Shown: piece by piece, positions 1 to 8,459 of the stretch | How the letters are laid out: each line of letters opens with the position of its first letter | Position numbering within the stretch: the stretch's first letter is position 1 | Origin: Maricaulis sp034670125 | GTDB lineage: Bacteria; Pseudomonadota; Alphaproteobacteria; Caulobacterales; Maricaulaceae | DNA length: 64,000 nt | Assembly (NCBI RefSeq): GCF_034670125.1 | Contig: NZ_JAXMOC010000001.1 | Location: forward strand, 1-64,000 | Reading direction: 5' to 3' | Program-made: the position numbers and the translations under genes | The notes under the pieces: model-generated | What the model saw: the letters and a program-made list of their open reading frames with translations, nothing else | Told to the model about the DNA's origin: nothing | Database searches by the model: none

Positions 1-67
1 GGCAGGGCGTGCGACCAGGTCGCGGGGCACTAAACGACCGACCCCATCTACCTGACGCATTGGAATC

Positions 68-105
68 GGGGTGGAGACAGCCCGGGAAATCTCCCACCTT
101 TTTTT
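68..105 (+). terminator. Rho-independent terminator of an upstream off-window gene
   Basis: GGTGGAGA at 70-77 pairs with TCTCCCACC at 90-98, with one bulged C. A run of seven T follows at 99-105. This is the classic stem plus U-tract on the + strand. It would end a transcript coming from left of the window and insulate the methionine operon. Confidence 0.7.
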
Positions 106-256
106 CAACAAAGATTTGGCGGGATGCTTGTCGAAGCCTACCGTTATCAAATGAGCGCTTTATCGGCTCCGGCCGACATCCCGCTCCCTCCTATCCCTCC
201 GGCGCGAAAGCGTGCGGAGCCGGCCGCGTGTCTTGCACAGCGCCGGACTCTATCGC

Positions 257-286
257 TTGACACATATAAACATATCTTTATATGTG
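257..286 (+). promoter_or_regulatory. Promoter with a perfect AT-rich palindrome (candidate SahR/ArsR-type operator)
   Basis: A consensus -35 box TTGACA lies at 257-262. A -10-like TATATG/TATGTG follows 16 to 18 bases later, so transcription would begin almost exactly at the riboswitch. A perfect 10-bp inverted repeat, CACATATAAA (261-270) and TTTATATGTG (277-286) with a 6-base spacer, fills the space between the boxes, an ideal position for a repressor. Its CATATAAA...TTTATATG form resembles, from memory, ArsR-family SahR sites that control methionine-cycle genes in Proteobacteria. The regulator assignment is inference. Confidence 0.6.
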
Positions 287-289
287 AAG

Positions 290-345
290 TCGCGCCGATT
301 TGAGATCTAGCTTGCGGGCGCGGAAAAAGTGCGGCTAAAGCGGAT
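290..345 (+). promoter_or_regulatory. SAM-II-type riboswitch
   Basis: The 5' stem strand CGCGCC (291-296) pairs with GGCGCG (317-322). The loop contains GATTTGA and CTTGC. It is followed by an A-rich stretch and the conserved GGCTAAAG (333-340). The order (stem, GATTT loop, CTTGC, stem, A-rich, GCTAAAG) matches SAM-II aptamers, which in alphaproteobacteria lie before methionine biosynthesis genes, as here. SAM binding would fold the pseudoknot and probably lower translation or expression of the hom-metX-metB operon. The pseudoknot pairing was not computed. Confidence 0.8.
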
Positions 346-441
346 TGATCGAGGCTCCCGGCAATCGCCACGCATTCCTTGGCCTCATCAGCATCCCGCA
401 TTCGGCGTGTCGCGCTTTCCGCAAAGACGGAATGTGGAACG

Positions 442-1434
442 ATGTCCCTGGTTGCGGCGCTTGATTATCCCCTTGATACGGTCCCGACGGCGGCTTTGAC
501 GCCGCGTCTGCGGGTCGTCCTGCTGGGCTGCGGCACGGTGAATGCCGGAGTCCTGGCGGGTCTGGAAGCCATGCCGGCCCAGGTCGAGATCGCCGCCATA
601 GTCACCCGCAAACCACGGCGCAAGCCCGACGACCGATACGCTTGGTTGACCGATCTCAATGCCGCTTTCGACACCGGGCCGGACCTGGTCATCGACGCCC
701 TGCCCGACTGTGCAGCTGCGGAAAAGGCTCTGGCGCTGGCGGTCGAGCGCGGCGTTCATGTGATCTCGGCCAACAAGGCTGTCATCGCCCGGCGTCCGGA
801 TCTGGAAGCCCGTGCCCGCCGGGCCGGCACCGGCTTCGCCTATTCGGCCGCCGTTGGTGGCGGCGTTCCGGTGCTGGAAACGGTGGCCCGGCTCAAAGCG
901 TCCGGCGAGACCATCACCCGGGTGCGCGGCGTGCTCAACGGCACCTCGAACTTCGTGTTAGGCCTGCTGGAAAACGGGGTCAGCTTTGACAAGGCCATCA
1001 CCGCCGCACAGGCCGCCGGCTTCGCCGAAGAGGACCCCAGCGCCGATCTCGACGGGCTGGACGCCGCGTTCAAGCTGGCCCTGATTGCTCGCGCCGCCTT
1101 CGATATCGCCCCCGACCCCTACGGCATACCCGCCGACAGCCTGTTCGACCGGTCGGTCGGCCAGATCCTGGGTGCCCGGGAGAACGGCTTGCGCTACCGG
1201 CAGGTCGCCGAGCTGTCAGCCGGCGCAGACGGTGTGCTGGCCTCGGTCAGACTGCAGGCGCTGCCGGAAGATCACGCCCTGGCCCGGGTCGAGAATGAGG
1301 ACAATGCGATCGAGATCATCTGTGCCAGTGGCACAACCCTCACTCTCCACGGCAAGGGTGCCGGCCAAGCCCCGACCGCCGGGTCGGTATTGTCGGATGT
1401 GCGGGCCCTGCTTGCCAAGGGTAGCGTCCGATGA
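442..1434 (+). CDS. hom: Homoserine dehydrogenase (short form, no ACT domain)
   Basis: Catalyses NAD(P)H-dependent reduction of aspartate semialdehyde to homoserine, the branch point for methionine and threonine. The N-terminal Rossmann motif is LLGCGTVNAGV. The family signature GVLNGTSNFVL is followed by GFAEEDPSADLDGLDAAFKL, which contains the catalytic region. At 330 residues it lacks the C-terminal ACT regulatory domain of the usual ~430-residue enzyme, so threonine feedback is unlikely. The ATG at 442 is preferred over the in-frame ATG at 379 because it has a GGAA ribosome binding site and starts close to the catalytic domain. It is the first gene behind the SAM-II riboswitch and its stop overlaps metX (ATGA). 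It probably supplies homoserine for methionine only; that role is inference. Confidence 0.88.
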   Translation: MSLVAALDYPLDTVPTAALTPRLRVVLLGCGTVNAGVLAGLEAMPAQVEIAAIVTRKPRRKPDDRYAWLTDLNAAFDTGPDLVIDALPDCAAAEKALALAVERGVHVISANKAVIARRPDLEARARRAGTGFAYSAAVGGGVPVLETVARLKASGETITRVRGVLNGTSNFVLGLLENGVSFDKAITAAQAAGFAEEDPSADLDGLDAAFKLALIARAAFDIAPDPYGIPADSLFDRSVGQILGARENGLRYRQVAELSAGADGVLASVRLQALPEDHALARVENEDNAIEIICASGTTLTLHGKGAGQAPTAGSVLSDVRALLAKGSVR

Positions 1435-2369
1435 GCGTCACCCTGCAGCATCCGCCCGCCCTTCGATGTCGCGACATCTCGACAATCACCCTGACGGCGA
1501 CCGGCTCTCCGGTGACCGTGACAGGCCGCATCGCCGGACCGGAGGGCGCGCCCGCCATTCTCGTGCTTGGGGGCATTTCCTTTGGTCGCGACGTGACCGA
1601 CACGGTCGACGGCAAGGGCTGGTGGCGCCAGCAGGCGGGACCGGGCAAGGCCCTCGACACCAACCGGCACCGCATCCTGTCGTTTGATTTCATTGGCGCT
1701 GACATCCATCCTTTTCCGACAACACAGGACCAGGCTCGCGCCATTCTTGCTCTGGCCGACGCCGCCGACATCCGCGACCTGGCCATTGTCGGCTCCTCCT
1801 ATGGCGGCATGATCGGATTGGCCCTGGCCGCCCTGGCGCCGGAGCGAGTGCGCCAGCTGGTGATCATTTCCGCCGCCGACCGGGCCAGCGAGATGGCGCG
1901 GGCCTGGCGTTCCATTCAGCGGGACACGGTCGAGCTGGCCTTGCGCCTGGGCGACGGGAGGGCCGGACTCGACCTGGCCCGACGACTGGCCCTGACCACC
2001 TATCGCACGCCGGCCGAATTCGAAGCCCGCTTTGCCGACCCGGACCCGGACAGTCGCGATGCCGGCGGTGTGACCGGTTACCTCACGGAGAACGGCCAGC
2101 GCTATGCCGACCGGACCGACCCGCGTCGTTTCCTGGCGCTGTCGCGGTCAATGGACGAGCACCGCGTCGATGTCGCCACCATTCCCTGCCCGGTCAGCTG
2201 GGTGGCGGTGCTCGAGGACCGTCTCGTCCCGGTCGAGCAAATTGCCGACGCCGCGTCGCGGACCCCGGACGGTCGTCTGACCACCATAAGTTCGCTGTTC
2301 GGCCACGATGCCTTCCTCAAGGAGGACGCCGTCATCTCCAACACTCTGGACGGGATTTTCGGGAGCTGA
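1431..2369 (+). CDS. metX: Homoserine O-acyltransferase, MetX family (alpha/beta hydrolase fold)
   Basis: Activates homoserine by acylation for methionine synthesis. The 312-residue protein has the alpha/beta-hydrolase nucleophile elbow GSSYGG (Ser123). The other triad residues are plausible: Asp263 in LEDRLVP and His292 in FGHDAF. The N-terminal GGISFGRDV and the GWWRQQAGPGKALDT stretch are MetX-like. It is shorter than the usual ~370 residues, mainly through a reduced lid. Whether it uses acetyl-CoA or succinyl-CoA cannot be told reliably from the sequence, since MetX proteins of many proteobacteria are succinyltransferases. It overlaps hom by ATGA, and metB begins two bases after its stop, so the three genes are translationally coupled. 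Confidence 0.85.
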   Translation: MSVTLQHPPALRCRDISTITLTATGSPVTVTGRIAGPEGAPAILVLGGISFGRDVTDTVDGKGWWRQQAGPGKALDTNRHRILSFDFIGADIHPFPTTQDQARAILALADAADIRDLAIVGSSYGGMIGLALAALAPERVRQLVIISAADRASEMARAWRSIQRDTVELALRLGDGRAGLDLARRLALTTYRTPAEFEARFADPDPDSRDAGGVTGYLTENGQRYADRTDPRRFLALSRSMDEHRVDVATIPCPVSWVAVLEDRLVPVEQIADAASRTPDGRLTTISSLFGHDAFLKEDAVISNTLDGIFGS

Positions 2370-2370
2370 C

Positions 2371-3522
2371 ATGTCAAGCGATCAACGCACCAAGGCCATC
2401 CGGGCCGGACTGAACACCGACCGCAGCTGGAACGCCGTCATCCCGCCCTTGTCGCTGTCGACCGCCTACCGGCGCGAGGATCCGGCCATCCAGCCGGCCT
2501 TTGACTATGCCCGTACCGGCAATCCGGGCCGGTCGCTGCTGGCCGACGCCATCGCTGAACTGGAAAACGCCGCCGGGGCCATCGTCACCGGCTCCGGCAT
2601 GTCGGCGATCGATCTCTTGCTGCACGGCATTCCGCACGGCGCCCGGGTGCTGTGCTCGCACGATGCCTATGGCGGCACACGGCGGCTGCTTGATGCCCGG
2701 GGCCGCGGTGGCCGGTTGATCCCGGTCTATGTCGACACCACTGATCTTGGCAAAGTCGCCGACGCGCTCAATGAAGACGCGGCCCTGATCATCGCCGAGA
2801 CCCCGTCCAATCCGCGCCTGAGAATCTCCGATATCAGGGGCCTCGCCCGCCTTGCCAAGGACGCCGGTACCGAGCTGGCCATAGACAACACGGTGATGTC
2901 ACCGGTCCTGCAACGACCGCTCGATTGGGGGGCGGACTATTCCGTCCAGTCGGTCACCAAACTCCTCAACGGACATTCCGACATGGTCGGCGGCGTGGCC
3001 TGCTGCGCCGATCCGGAACGGGTCGCCGAGCTCACCTGGTGGGCCAATTGCGTCGGTGTCGGCGCTGCCGCCTTCGACAGCTATCTCGCCCTGCGTGGCC
3101 TGCGCACCCTGCCCCTGCGGGCCAAGGCCCAGTGCGAGAGCGCGCTGGAAGTGGCCCGGTGGCTGGAGGCCGATCCGCGTGTGGCCCGGGTCGACTATCC
3201 GGGCCTTGAAAGCCATCCCGGCCATCAACTCGCCGCGCGACAGCAGGACGGGTTCGGTCAGCTGATCAGCCTGGAGCTGGCCGGGACCGCACCGCCGCCA
3301 CGAGATGTGGTGTCGGTGCTGGAGATCTTCACCCTGGCGCAATCGCTGGGCGGCGTGGAAAGCCTGTGCTGCATTCCGGCCCTGATGACCCATGCCTCGA
3401 TGTCCCCGGACGCCCGGGCCGAGGCCGGTATCGCCGACAGCCTGATCCGGCTCTCGATCGGACTGGAAAGCGCAAGCGACCAGATCGCCGATCTCGATCG
3501 GGCCCTGTCAGCAAGTGCTTAG
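2371..3522 (+). CDS. metB: Cystathionine gamma-synthase / O-acylhomoserine sulfhydrylase (PLP enzyme)
   Basis: A Cys/Met-metabolism PLP enzyme of 383 residues that replaces the acyl group of acylhomoserine with cysteine (MetB) or sulfide (MetZ/MetY). The PLP lysine is Lys197 in SVTKLLNGHSD. The cofactor aspartate is Asp172 in AIDNT. The substrate-binding YARTGNP and the AETPSNP segment are present. The ATG at 2371 has the ribosome site GGGAG and lies just past the metX stop; an upstream frame start at 2308 would lie inside metX. It is the last gene of the SAM-II-controlled operon. Its 3' end overlaps the convergent glpK by four bases. The choice between MetB and MetZ activity is open. Confidence 0.87.
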   Translation: MSSDQRTKAIRAGLNTDRSWNAVIPPLSLSTAYRREDPAIQPAFDYARTGNPGRSLLADAIAELENAAGAIVTGSGMSAIDLLLHGIPHGARVLCSHDAYGGTRRLLDARGRGGRLIPVYVDTTDLGKVADALNEDAALIIAETPSNPRLRISDIRGLARLAKDAGTELAIDNTVMSPVLQRPLDWGADYSVQSVTKLLNGHSDMVGGVACCADPERVAELTWWANCVGVGAAAFDSYLALRGLRTLPLRAKAQCESALEVARWLEADPRVARVDYPGLESHPGHQLAARQQDGFGQLISLELAGTAPPPRDVVSVLEIFTLAQSLGGVESLCCIPALMTHASMSPDARAEAGIADSLIRLSIGLESASDQIADLDRALSASA

Positions 3523-5015
3523 ACGGCGTCCGAACGGACCCGCGCCACAGCGTCGTGCCAGCCTTTGCGGTCAGTCTCGCGCCGTTCCGCGTCGGCCATT
3601 GGCGCAAAGCTGCGATCGGCGACCCAGAGCGCGCGACCGTCTTCGAGGCTCTTGAACATCCCGCAGCCCAGGCCCGCGAGAAAGGCCGCGCCCCAGGCGG
3701 TCGCCTCGATACTGACCGGGCGCACGACCTCGATCCCGGTCAGGTCGGCCAGACGCTGCAGGAAGGCATCATTGGCAGCCATGCCGCCATCGACCCGAAG
3801 GCTCAGGGCTTTAACCCCGTCGGCGGCCATCGCGTCCAGCAGGTCACAGGTCTGGTGAACCGAACTGTCGAGCGCGGCCCGGGCGATCTCGGCCCGGCCG
3901 GCGCCGCGGGTCAGGCCGACCAACGCACCGCGTGCCTCGGCATCCCAATAGGGTGCGCCAAGACCGGTGAAAGCGGGCACGAGATAGACCCCGCTGTCGG
4001 GATCGGCGCTATTGGCCAGGGCCTCGATCTCCGACGCCTTGGCGATCAGGCCGAGCCCGTCGCGCAGCCACTGCACGGTCGCTCCAGCCGACAGCACCGA
4101 GCCTTCCAGCGCGTAGGTCGTCACCCCGTCAATCCGGTAAGCGATGGTGGCGAGCAGCTTCTTGCTCGAGCGGACCGGCCTGTCGCCGGTATTGATCAGG
4201 ACGAAGGCGCCGGTGCCATAGGTCGATTTCATCTCGCCGGGCGCCAGGCAGACCTGGCCGATGGCCGCGGCCTGCTGGTCGCCGGCGACACCGGTGATCG
4301 GAATTTCGCGGCCCAGGACCGACTTGTCGGCAACGCCGAAATCGCCGGCACTGTCGCGCACCTCGGGCAGCAGGGCCGCAGGCACGCCGAACAGGTCTAG
4401 CAGGGCTTCATCCCAGCGATTGGTGGTGATGTCGTAGAGCGCCGTGCGGCTGGCATTGGTCGCGTCAGTGGCATGGACGGCGCCGCCGGTCAGCTTCCAG
4501 ATCAGCCAGGTATCAACCGTTCCAAAGGCCAGCTCGCCCGCTTCGGCCCGAGCCCTGGCGCCGTCCACATGGTCGAGTATCCAGGCGATCTTGGTGGCCG
4601 AGAAATAGGGATCGAGCACAAGGCCGGTCTTGTCCGTGACCATCGCTTCATGGCCTTCAGCCCGCAGCGTGGCACATCGCTCGGCAGTGCGGCGGTCCTG
4701 CCAGACGATGGCATTGTGGATCGCCTCGCCGGTGGCGCGATCCCAGACCAGCGTCGTCTCGCGCTGATTGGTGATGCCGATCGCCTCGGCTCGCCAACCG
4801 CCCTTCTCGGCGGTCGCCAGGGCTTCCCGGGCCGTGGCCCGGACGGTCGCCCAGATCACATCGGGATCATGCTCGACCCAGCCCGGCTGGGGATAGATCT
4901 GCTGGAATTCGCGCTGGGCGGAGGCAACCAGATCATCATCGGGCTTGAAAACCACTGCCCGCGAGCTGGTCGTGCCCTGGTCAATCGCCAGCAGCGCCTT
5001 GCGTTTGGAAAACAT
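3519..5015 (-). CDS. glpK: Glycerol kinase
   Basis: Phosphorylates glycerol to sn-glycerol 3-phosphate in the cytoplasm (FGGY carbohydrate kinase). The N-terminal phosphate motif LLAIDQGTTSSRAVVF and GITNQRETTLVWDRATG are characteristic of GlpK. WVEHDP, VDTWLIWKLTGG and the C-terminal LRVDGGMAANDAFLQ complete both lobes. At 498 residues it is full length. Two ATGs are in frame: GGGGAGG abuts the one at 5021 but is 6 bases from the one at 5015, so 5015 is chosen. No glpF or glpD lies nearby. It is divergent from the lipase-like gene at 5116, which may supply glycerol, but shared regulation is not visible. Confidence 0.95.
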   Translation of the reverse strand: MFSKRKALLAIDQGTTSSRAVVFKPDDDLVASAQREFQQIYPQPGWVEHDPDVIWATVRATAREALATAEKGGWRAEAIGITNQRETTLVWDRATGEAIHNAIVWQDRRTAERCATLRAEGHEAMVTDKTGLVLDPYFSATKIAWILDHVDGARARAEAGELAFGTVDTWLIWKLTGGAVHATDATNASRTALYDITTNRWDEALLDLFGVPAALLPEVRDSAGDFGVADKSVLGREIPITGVAGDQQAAAIGQVCLAPGEMKSTYGTGAFVLINTGDRPVRSSKKLLATIAYRIDGVTTYALEGSVLSAGATVQWLRDGLGLIAKASEIEALANSADPDSGVYLVPAFTGLGAPYWDAEARGALVGLTRGAGRAEIARAALDSSVHQTCDLLDAMAADGVKALSLRVDGGMAANDAFLQRLADLTGIEVVRPVSIEATAWGAAFLAGLGCGMFKSLEDGRALWVADRSFAPMADAERRETDRKGWHDAVARVRSDAV

Positions 5016-5115
5016 CGCCATCCTCCCCGATCACGGGCCGTCCCGCCCGGTGTGTGACTATAGCCATGACGGCGGATGAGAAAACGCGTTAGGTTCAGCG
5101 CAAACGGGAGGATGC

Positions 5116-6054
5116 ATGAGCGACGCGACATTCAGGCTTGAGCGCCTGGCAAGCCCCAGCGGTGCCGATCTGGCGATCTATACCCAGGACGCCAACGACA
5201 CGCCGCGCGGCATCATCCACATCAATCACGGCCTCGCCGAACATGCCGGTCGCTATGCCCGCATGGCGGCCCAACTGGCGGGGCGCGGCTATCATGTCAT
5301 TGCCCACGACCATCGCGGTCACGGAGCCACAGAAGCCGCCGACGGCGGTCCACGGCGCTTTGCCGACCAGGGTGGCTGGGACAAGCTGATGCAGGATGTC
5401 GCCGCGGTTCACGCCGAGGCTCGCCGCCGCTGGCCCGGACTGCCGCTGGTGATTTTCGGCCATTCGATGGGCTCGGTCATCGCCTTCAACCATATCCTGC
5501 GCGCTCCGGACAGCGTCACGGCGGCGGCGATCTGGAACGGAAACATGGCCCTGGGCGGACTGAAGGGGGTGATGCGTTTCGTGCTCTTCTTCGAAGCCCT
5601 GTTCGGTGGCGGCAAGCTGGCGACCAGCCACACACTCGACACTCTCACCTTCAAGGCCTGGAACAAGCGTTTCCCGGAAGGCCGCAGCGATGCCGACTGG
5701 CTGTCGCGCGATACCGATGAGGTCGATGCCTATGTCAATGATCCGGTCTGCGGCTGGCCATCGACCGTTTCGCTCTGGCGCGACTTCCTGTCCGGTGTCG
5801 CCTATGCCGAGGAGGACGGCCACCTCGCCGCCCTGCCCAAGGCGTTGCCGATGCATCTGATCGCCGGATCGAAAGACCCGGCGACCGAGGGCGGCAAGTC
5901 GATGCAGGCCTTGGCCAAGCGCCTGAAGAAAGCGGGTCTCACCGATGTCCGTCTGGAAGTGCTCAAGGACTTCCGCCACGAGACCATGAACGAGATCGGC
6001 CGTGATGCGCAGATCGAGGCCTTTGCCGACTGGCTCGACCGGGTCACCGGCTGA
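5116..6054 (+). CDS. Monoacylglycerol lipase / lysophospholipase-like alpha/beta hydrolase
   Basis: A Serine aminopeptidase S33 / Hydrolase_4 family protein of 312 residues, similar in style to PldB and monoglyceride lipase. HINHGLAEHAGRYA and VIAHDHRGHG are the oxyanion-hole and beta4 signatures. The nucleophile elbow is GHSMGS. A C-terminal DFRHETMNE contains the likely catalytic histidine. There is no signal peptide, so it should be cytoplasmic. It starts 100 bases from the divergent glycerol kinase gene, which would suit release of glycerol from monoacylglycerols, but substrate is inferred. GGGAGGATGC gives a strong ribosome site before the ATG at 5116. The next gene starts 3 bases after its stop. 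Confidence 0.8.
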   Translation: MSDATFRLERLASPSGADLAIYTQDANDTPRGIIHINHGLAEHAGRYARMAAQLAGRGYHVIAHDHRGHGATEAADGGPRRFADQGGWDKLMQDVAAVHAEARRRWPGLPLVIFGHSMGSVIAFNHILRAPDSVTAAAIWNGNMALGGLKGVMRFVLFFEALFGGGKLATSHTLDTLTFKAWNKRFPEGRSDADWLSRDTDEVDAYVNDPVCGWPSTVSLWRDFLSGVAYAEEDGHLAALPKALPMHLIAGSKDPATEGGKSMQALAKRLKKAGLTDVRLEVLKDFRHETMNEIGRDAQIEAFADWLDRVTG

Positions 6055-6057
6055 GCC

Positions 6058-7239
6058 ATGGCCCAGCGCGATGTCGTCATCATCGGCGCCGGCGCCGCTG
6101 GCCTGATGTGTGCCATCGAGGCGGCGAGGCGCGGGCGTTCGGTCACGCTGATCGAGCACGGCAAGGCACCGGGCGAGAAGATCCGCATCTCCGGCGGGGG
6201 GCGCTGCAACTTTACCAACATGCACACGACGGCCGAGAATTTCCTGTCCGGCAACCGCCATTTCGCCAAGTCGGCACTGAAGCGCTACACCCAGTGGGAC
6301 TTCGTCGACTGGATCAATGGCCACTCCATTCCCTGGCACGAAAAGACGCTGGGACAGCTGTTCTGCGACCACTCGGCCAAGGACATCATCGCCGCACTCC
6401 TGTCGGACCTGAAAACCGCTGGTGGCGAGCTGCGCCTGTCCACCTCCGTCACGAAAGTCGCCCGCGAGGGAGATGGTTTCCGTCTCACGCTTTCTGACGG
6501 TTCGACACTGGGCTGCCAGTCCCTGGTCATCGCCTCGGGCGGAAAGTCGATCCCGAAAATGGGTGCGACCGGCTTTGGCTATGACGTCGCCCGCCAGTTC
6601 GGCCTCGACATTGTCGAGACCCGGCCCGGCCTGGTGCCGCTGACCTTTGACCCCGACACGCTGACCCGCTTCAAGCCGCTCGCCGGCGTCGCCGTTGACG
6701 GCGTCGCCTGTCATGGCAAGGCCCGGTTTGCCGAGGCCATGCTGTTCACCCATCGCGGTCTGTCCGGGCCGGCCATCCTGCAGATCTCGTCCTACTGGCG
6801 GGAGGGCGAGACGCTGCAGGTCCACATCCGGCCCGATCTCGATGTGTTCGAAGTTCTGCGCGCCGCGCGGCAAGCGAATGGCCGTCAGGCGGTGCAGACC
6901 GCCCTCGGCGAACACCTTCCCAAACGACTGGCCGCGATGCTGGTCGAGGAGTTCGGACTGAACGGCAATCTGGCCGACCAGTCGGACAAGAAGCTGCGCG
7001 CTTTCGCCGACCATCTCGCGGCCTGGCCGATCACCCCGACAGGATCGGAAGGATACCGCACCGCCGAAGTCACACTCGGCGGTGTCGACACGGACGGGCT
7101 GGACAGCCGGACCATGCAGGCGCGAGCGGTGCCCGGGCTGTTTTTCATTGGAGAAGTTGTTGACGTAACGGGTTGGCTTGGCGGATACAACTTTCAATGG
7201 GCCTGGTCGTCCGGCTGGTGTGCCGGACAGGTCGCCTGA
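6058..7239 (+). CDS. NAD(P)/FAD-dependent oxidoreductase of the HI0933/YhiN/BaiN family
   Basis: A 393-residue flavoprotein of the HI0933-like family. The FAD dinucleotide fold is DVVIIGAGAAGLMCAIEAA. The family-specific IRISGGGRCNFTN follows. A second glycine-rich patch, VIASGGKSIPKMGATG, and the C-terminal GEVVDVTGWLGGYNFQWAW complete the FAD site. BaiN members act in bile-acid dehydroxylation, but most family members have no known substrate, so no specific reaction is assigned. It follows the upstream hydrolase by 3 bases and is probably co-transcribed. Confidence 0.82.
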   Translation: MAQRDVVIIGAGAAGLMCAIEAARRGRSVTLIEHGKAPGEKIRISGGGRCNFTNMHTTAENFLSGNRHFAKSALKRYTQWDFVDWINGHSIPWHEKTLGQLFCDHSAKDIIAALLSDLKTAGGELRLSTSVTKVAREGDGFRLTLSDGSTLGCQSLVIASGGKSIPKMGATGFGYDVARQFGLDIVETRPGLVPLTFDPDTLTRFKPLAGVAVDGVACHGKARFAEAMLFTHRGLSGPAILQISSYWREGETLQVHIRPDLDVFEVLRAARQANGRQAVQTALGEHLPKRLAAMLVEEFGLNGNLADQSDKKLRAFADHLAAWPITPTGSEGYRTAEVTLGGVDTDGLDSRTMQARAVPGLFFIGEVVDVTGWLGGYNFQWAWSSGWCAGQVA

Positions 7240-7385
7240 CAAAAAACGAGACCGGGACAGGCGCGACAAATCGGGTCGCGGATTGTTCTCGCCACGAAAC
7301 GGTATGGGGGGTATCTCTGAGGGAATGAACGGCGTTCGCCGGGCTGGCGAGACGTCGATTGCAGACCGACGAGAGCAGTTTGGCC

Positions 7386-8459
7386 ATGAAGTTGAATACG
7401 TCATACCTGTCCGCGGCCGGCATCTTTGTCGCGGTCGTTCTGCTCTTCACCCTCGGCACCGTGTTTCGCAGCGATGCCGGTGTTCAGCCCGACACGCAGA
7501 GCTCCGAGCACGCGCTGTTTGAAGTCGTCACCCGGACCGTGACAGCCTCGCCCCGTCCCGCCGAACTGCGACTGCGCGGCCGGACCGAAGCGATCCGGGC
7601 CGTTACTGTCCGCGCCGAGACCGGTGGTCGCGTTGTTGAAGCGCCCGTCCTGGAAGGCTCGCCGGTATCGACCGGCGAGGTGATCTGTCGACTGGAAGTG
7701 GATGCCCGCGCCGCCGCGGTCGACCAGGCCGAAGCCGACCTGCGCTCCCGCCAGCTCGAGTTTGAGGCCGCCGCCGAGCTACAGGCCCGGGGGCACCGGT
7801 CAGCCAACAGCGTTGCCGCCCTCGAGGCCGCCCGGGATGGTGCCCGCGCACAGCTGCGCGCCGCCCGCGAAGAACTGGCCAATATCGATCTGCGTGTCCC
7901 GTTCGACGGATACTTCGACGGACGCGATGCCGAGATCGGCGACTTTCTGCGCACCGGCGACCCGTGCGGCACAGTGCTCCAGCTGGACCCGATCCTGGTT
8001 GTCGCCGAAGTGGCCGAGCGCGATGTCGGCTCCCTGCAGCCCGGCATGCCCGGCGAGGCCCGCCTGCTGAGCGGTGAGCGCGTCGATGGCAGCATCCGCT
8101 TTGTCGAACGGCGCGCCAATCCGGCAACCCGCACCTTCCGCGTCGAGCTGGAAGTCCCCAACCCCGATGGCATGATCCGGTCCGGGCTGACGGCCGAGAT
8201 ACGGCTCAACCTGCCGCCGGAACCGGCCCATCGCGTCCCGGCGTCGATTCTGGCCCTCGATTCCAACGGCGAGCTGGGTGTGCGCATCATCGAACAGGGC
8301 GACACGGTCCGCTTCCTGCCGATTCAATTGCTGAGTGATGATGGCGAACAGGTCTGGGTCAGCGGCCTGCCGGAAACGGCGGAAGTGATCGTTCTCGGAC
8401 AGGATTTCGTCTCTGACGGCACCCGGGTCGAGGTCCGCCCGGAGGGAGCCAGCCGTTGA
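7386..8459 (+). CDS. RND efflux periplasmic adaptor (membrane fusion protein)
   Basis: The periplasmic adaptor that links an inner-membrane RND pump to an outer-membrane channel. It has 357 residues from the ATG at 7386. An N-terminal membrane anchor covers about residues 6-27. A biotinyl-lipoyl-like half motif lies at VRAETGGRVVEAPVLEGSPV. A coiled-coil hairpin rich in Ala, Glu and Arg follows. Next come the second lipoyl half, NIDLRVPFDGYFDGRDAEIGDFL, and a beta-barrel domain. The upstream in-frame TTG at 7359 is less likely. It overlaps the permease gene by four bases. No outer-membrane TolC partner is present in the window. Confidence 0.88.
   Translation: MKLNTSYLSAAGIFVAVVLLFTLGTVFRSDAGVQPDTQSSEHALFEVVTRTVTASPRPAELRLRGRTEAIRAVTVRAETGGRVVEAPVLEGSPVSTGEVICRLEVDARAAAVDQAEADLRSRQLEFEAAAELQARGHRSANSVAALEAARDGARAQLRAAREELANIDLRVPFDGYFDGRDAEIGDFLRTGDPCGTVLQLDPILVVAEVAERDVGSLQPGMPGEARLLSGERVDGSIRFVERRANPATRTFRVELEVPNPDGMIRSGLTAEIRLNLPPEPAHRVPASILALDSNGELGVRIIEQGDTVRFLPIQLLSDDGEQVWVSGLPETAEVIVLGQDFVSDGTRVEVRPEGASR

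Larger units (their letters stand above)
1..441. other. Gene-free leader region of the methionine operon
   Basis: The first 441 bases hold no convincing gene. From left to right they contain a terminator (68-105), about 150 bases in which I see nothing definite (106-256), a promoter with a palindrome (257-286), a SAM-II-like aptamer (290-345) and roughly 96 bases of leader up to the start codon at 442. The short open frames here lack ribosome binding sites and recognisable products. Confidence 0.6.

Noticed and set aside
9..260. Open frame on the + strand at the window start
   Set aside because: It crosses the terminator and promoter, has no ribosome site and an atypical composition; non-coding is more likely.
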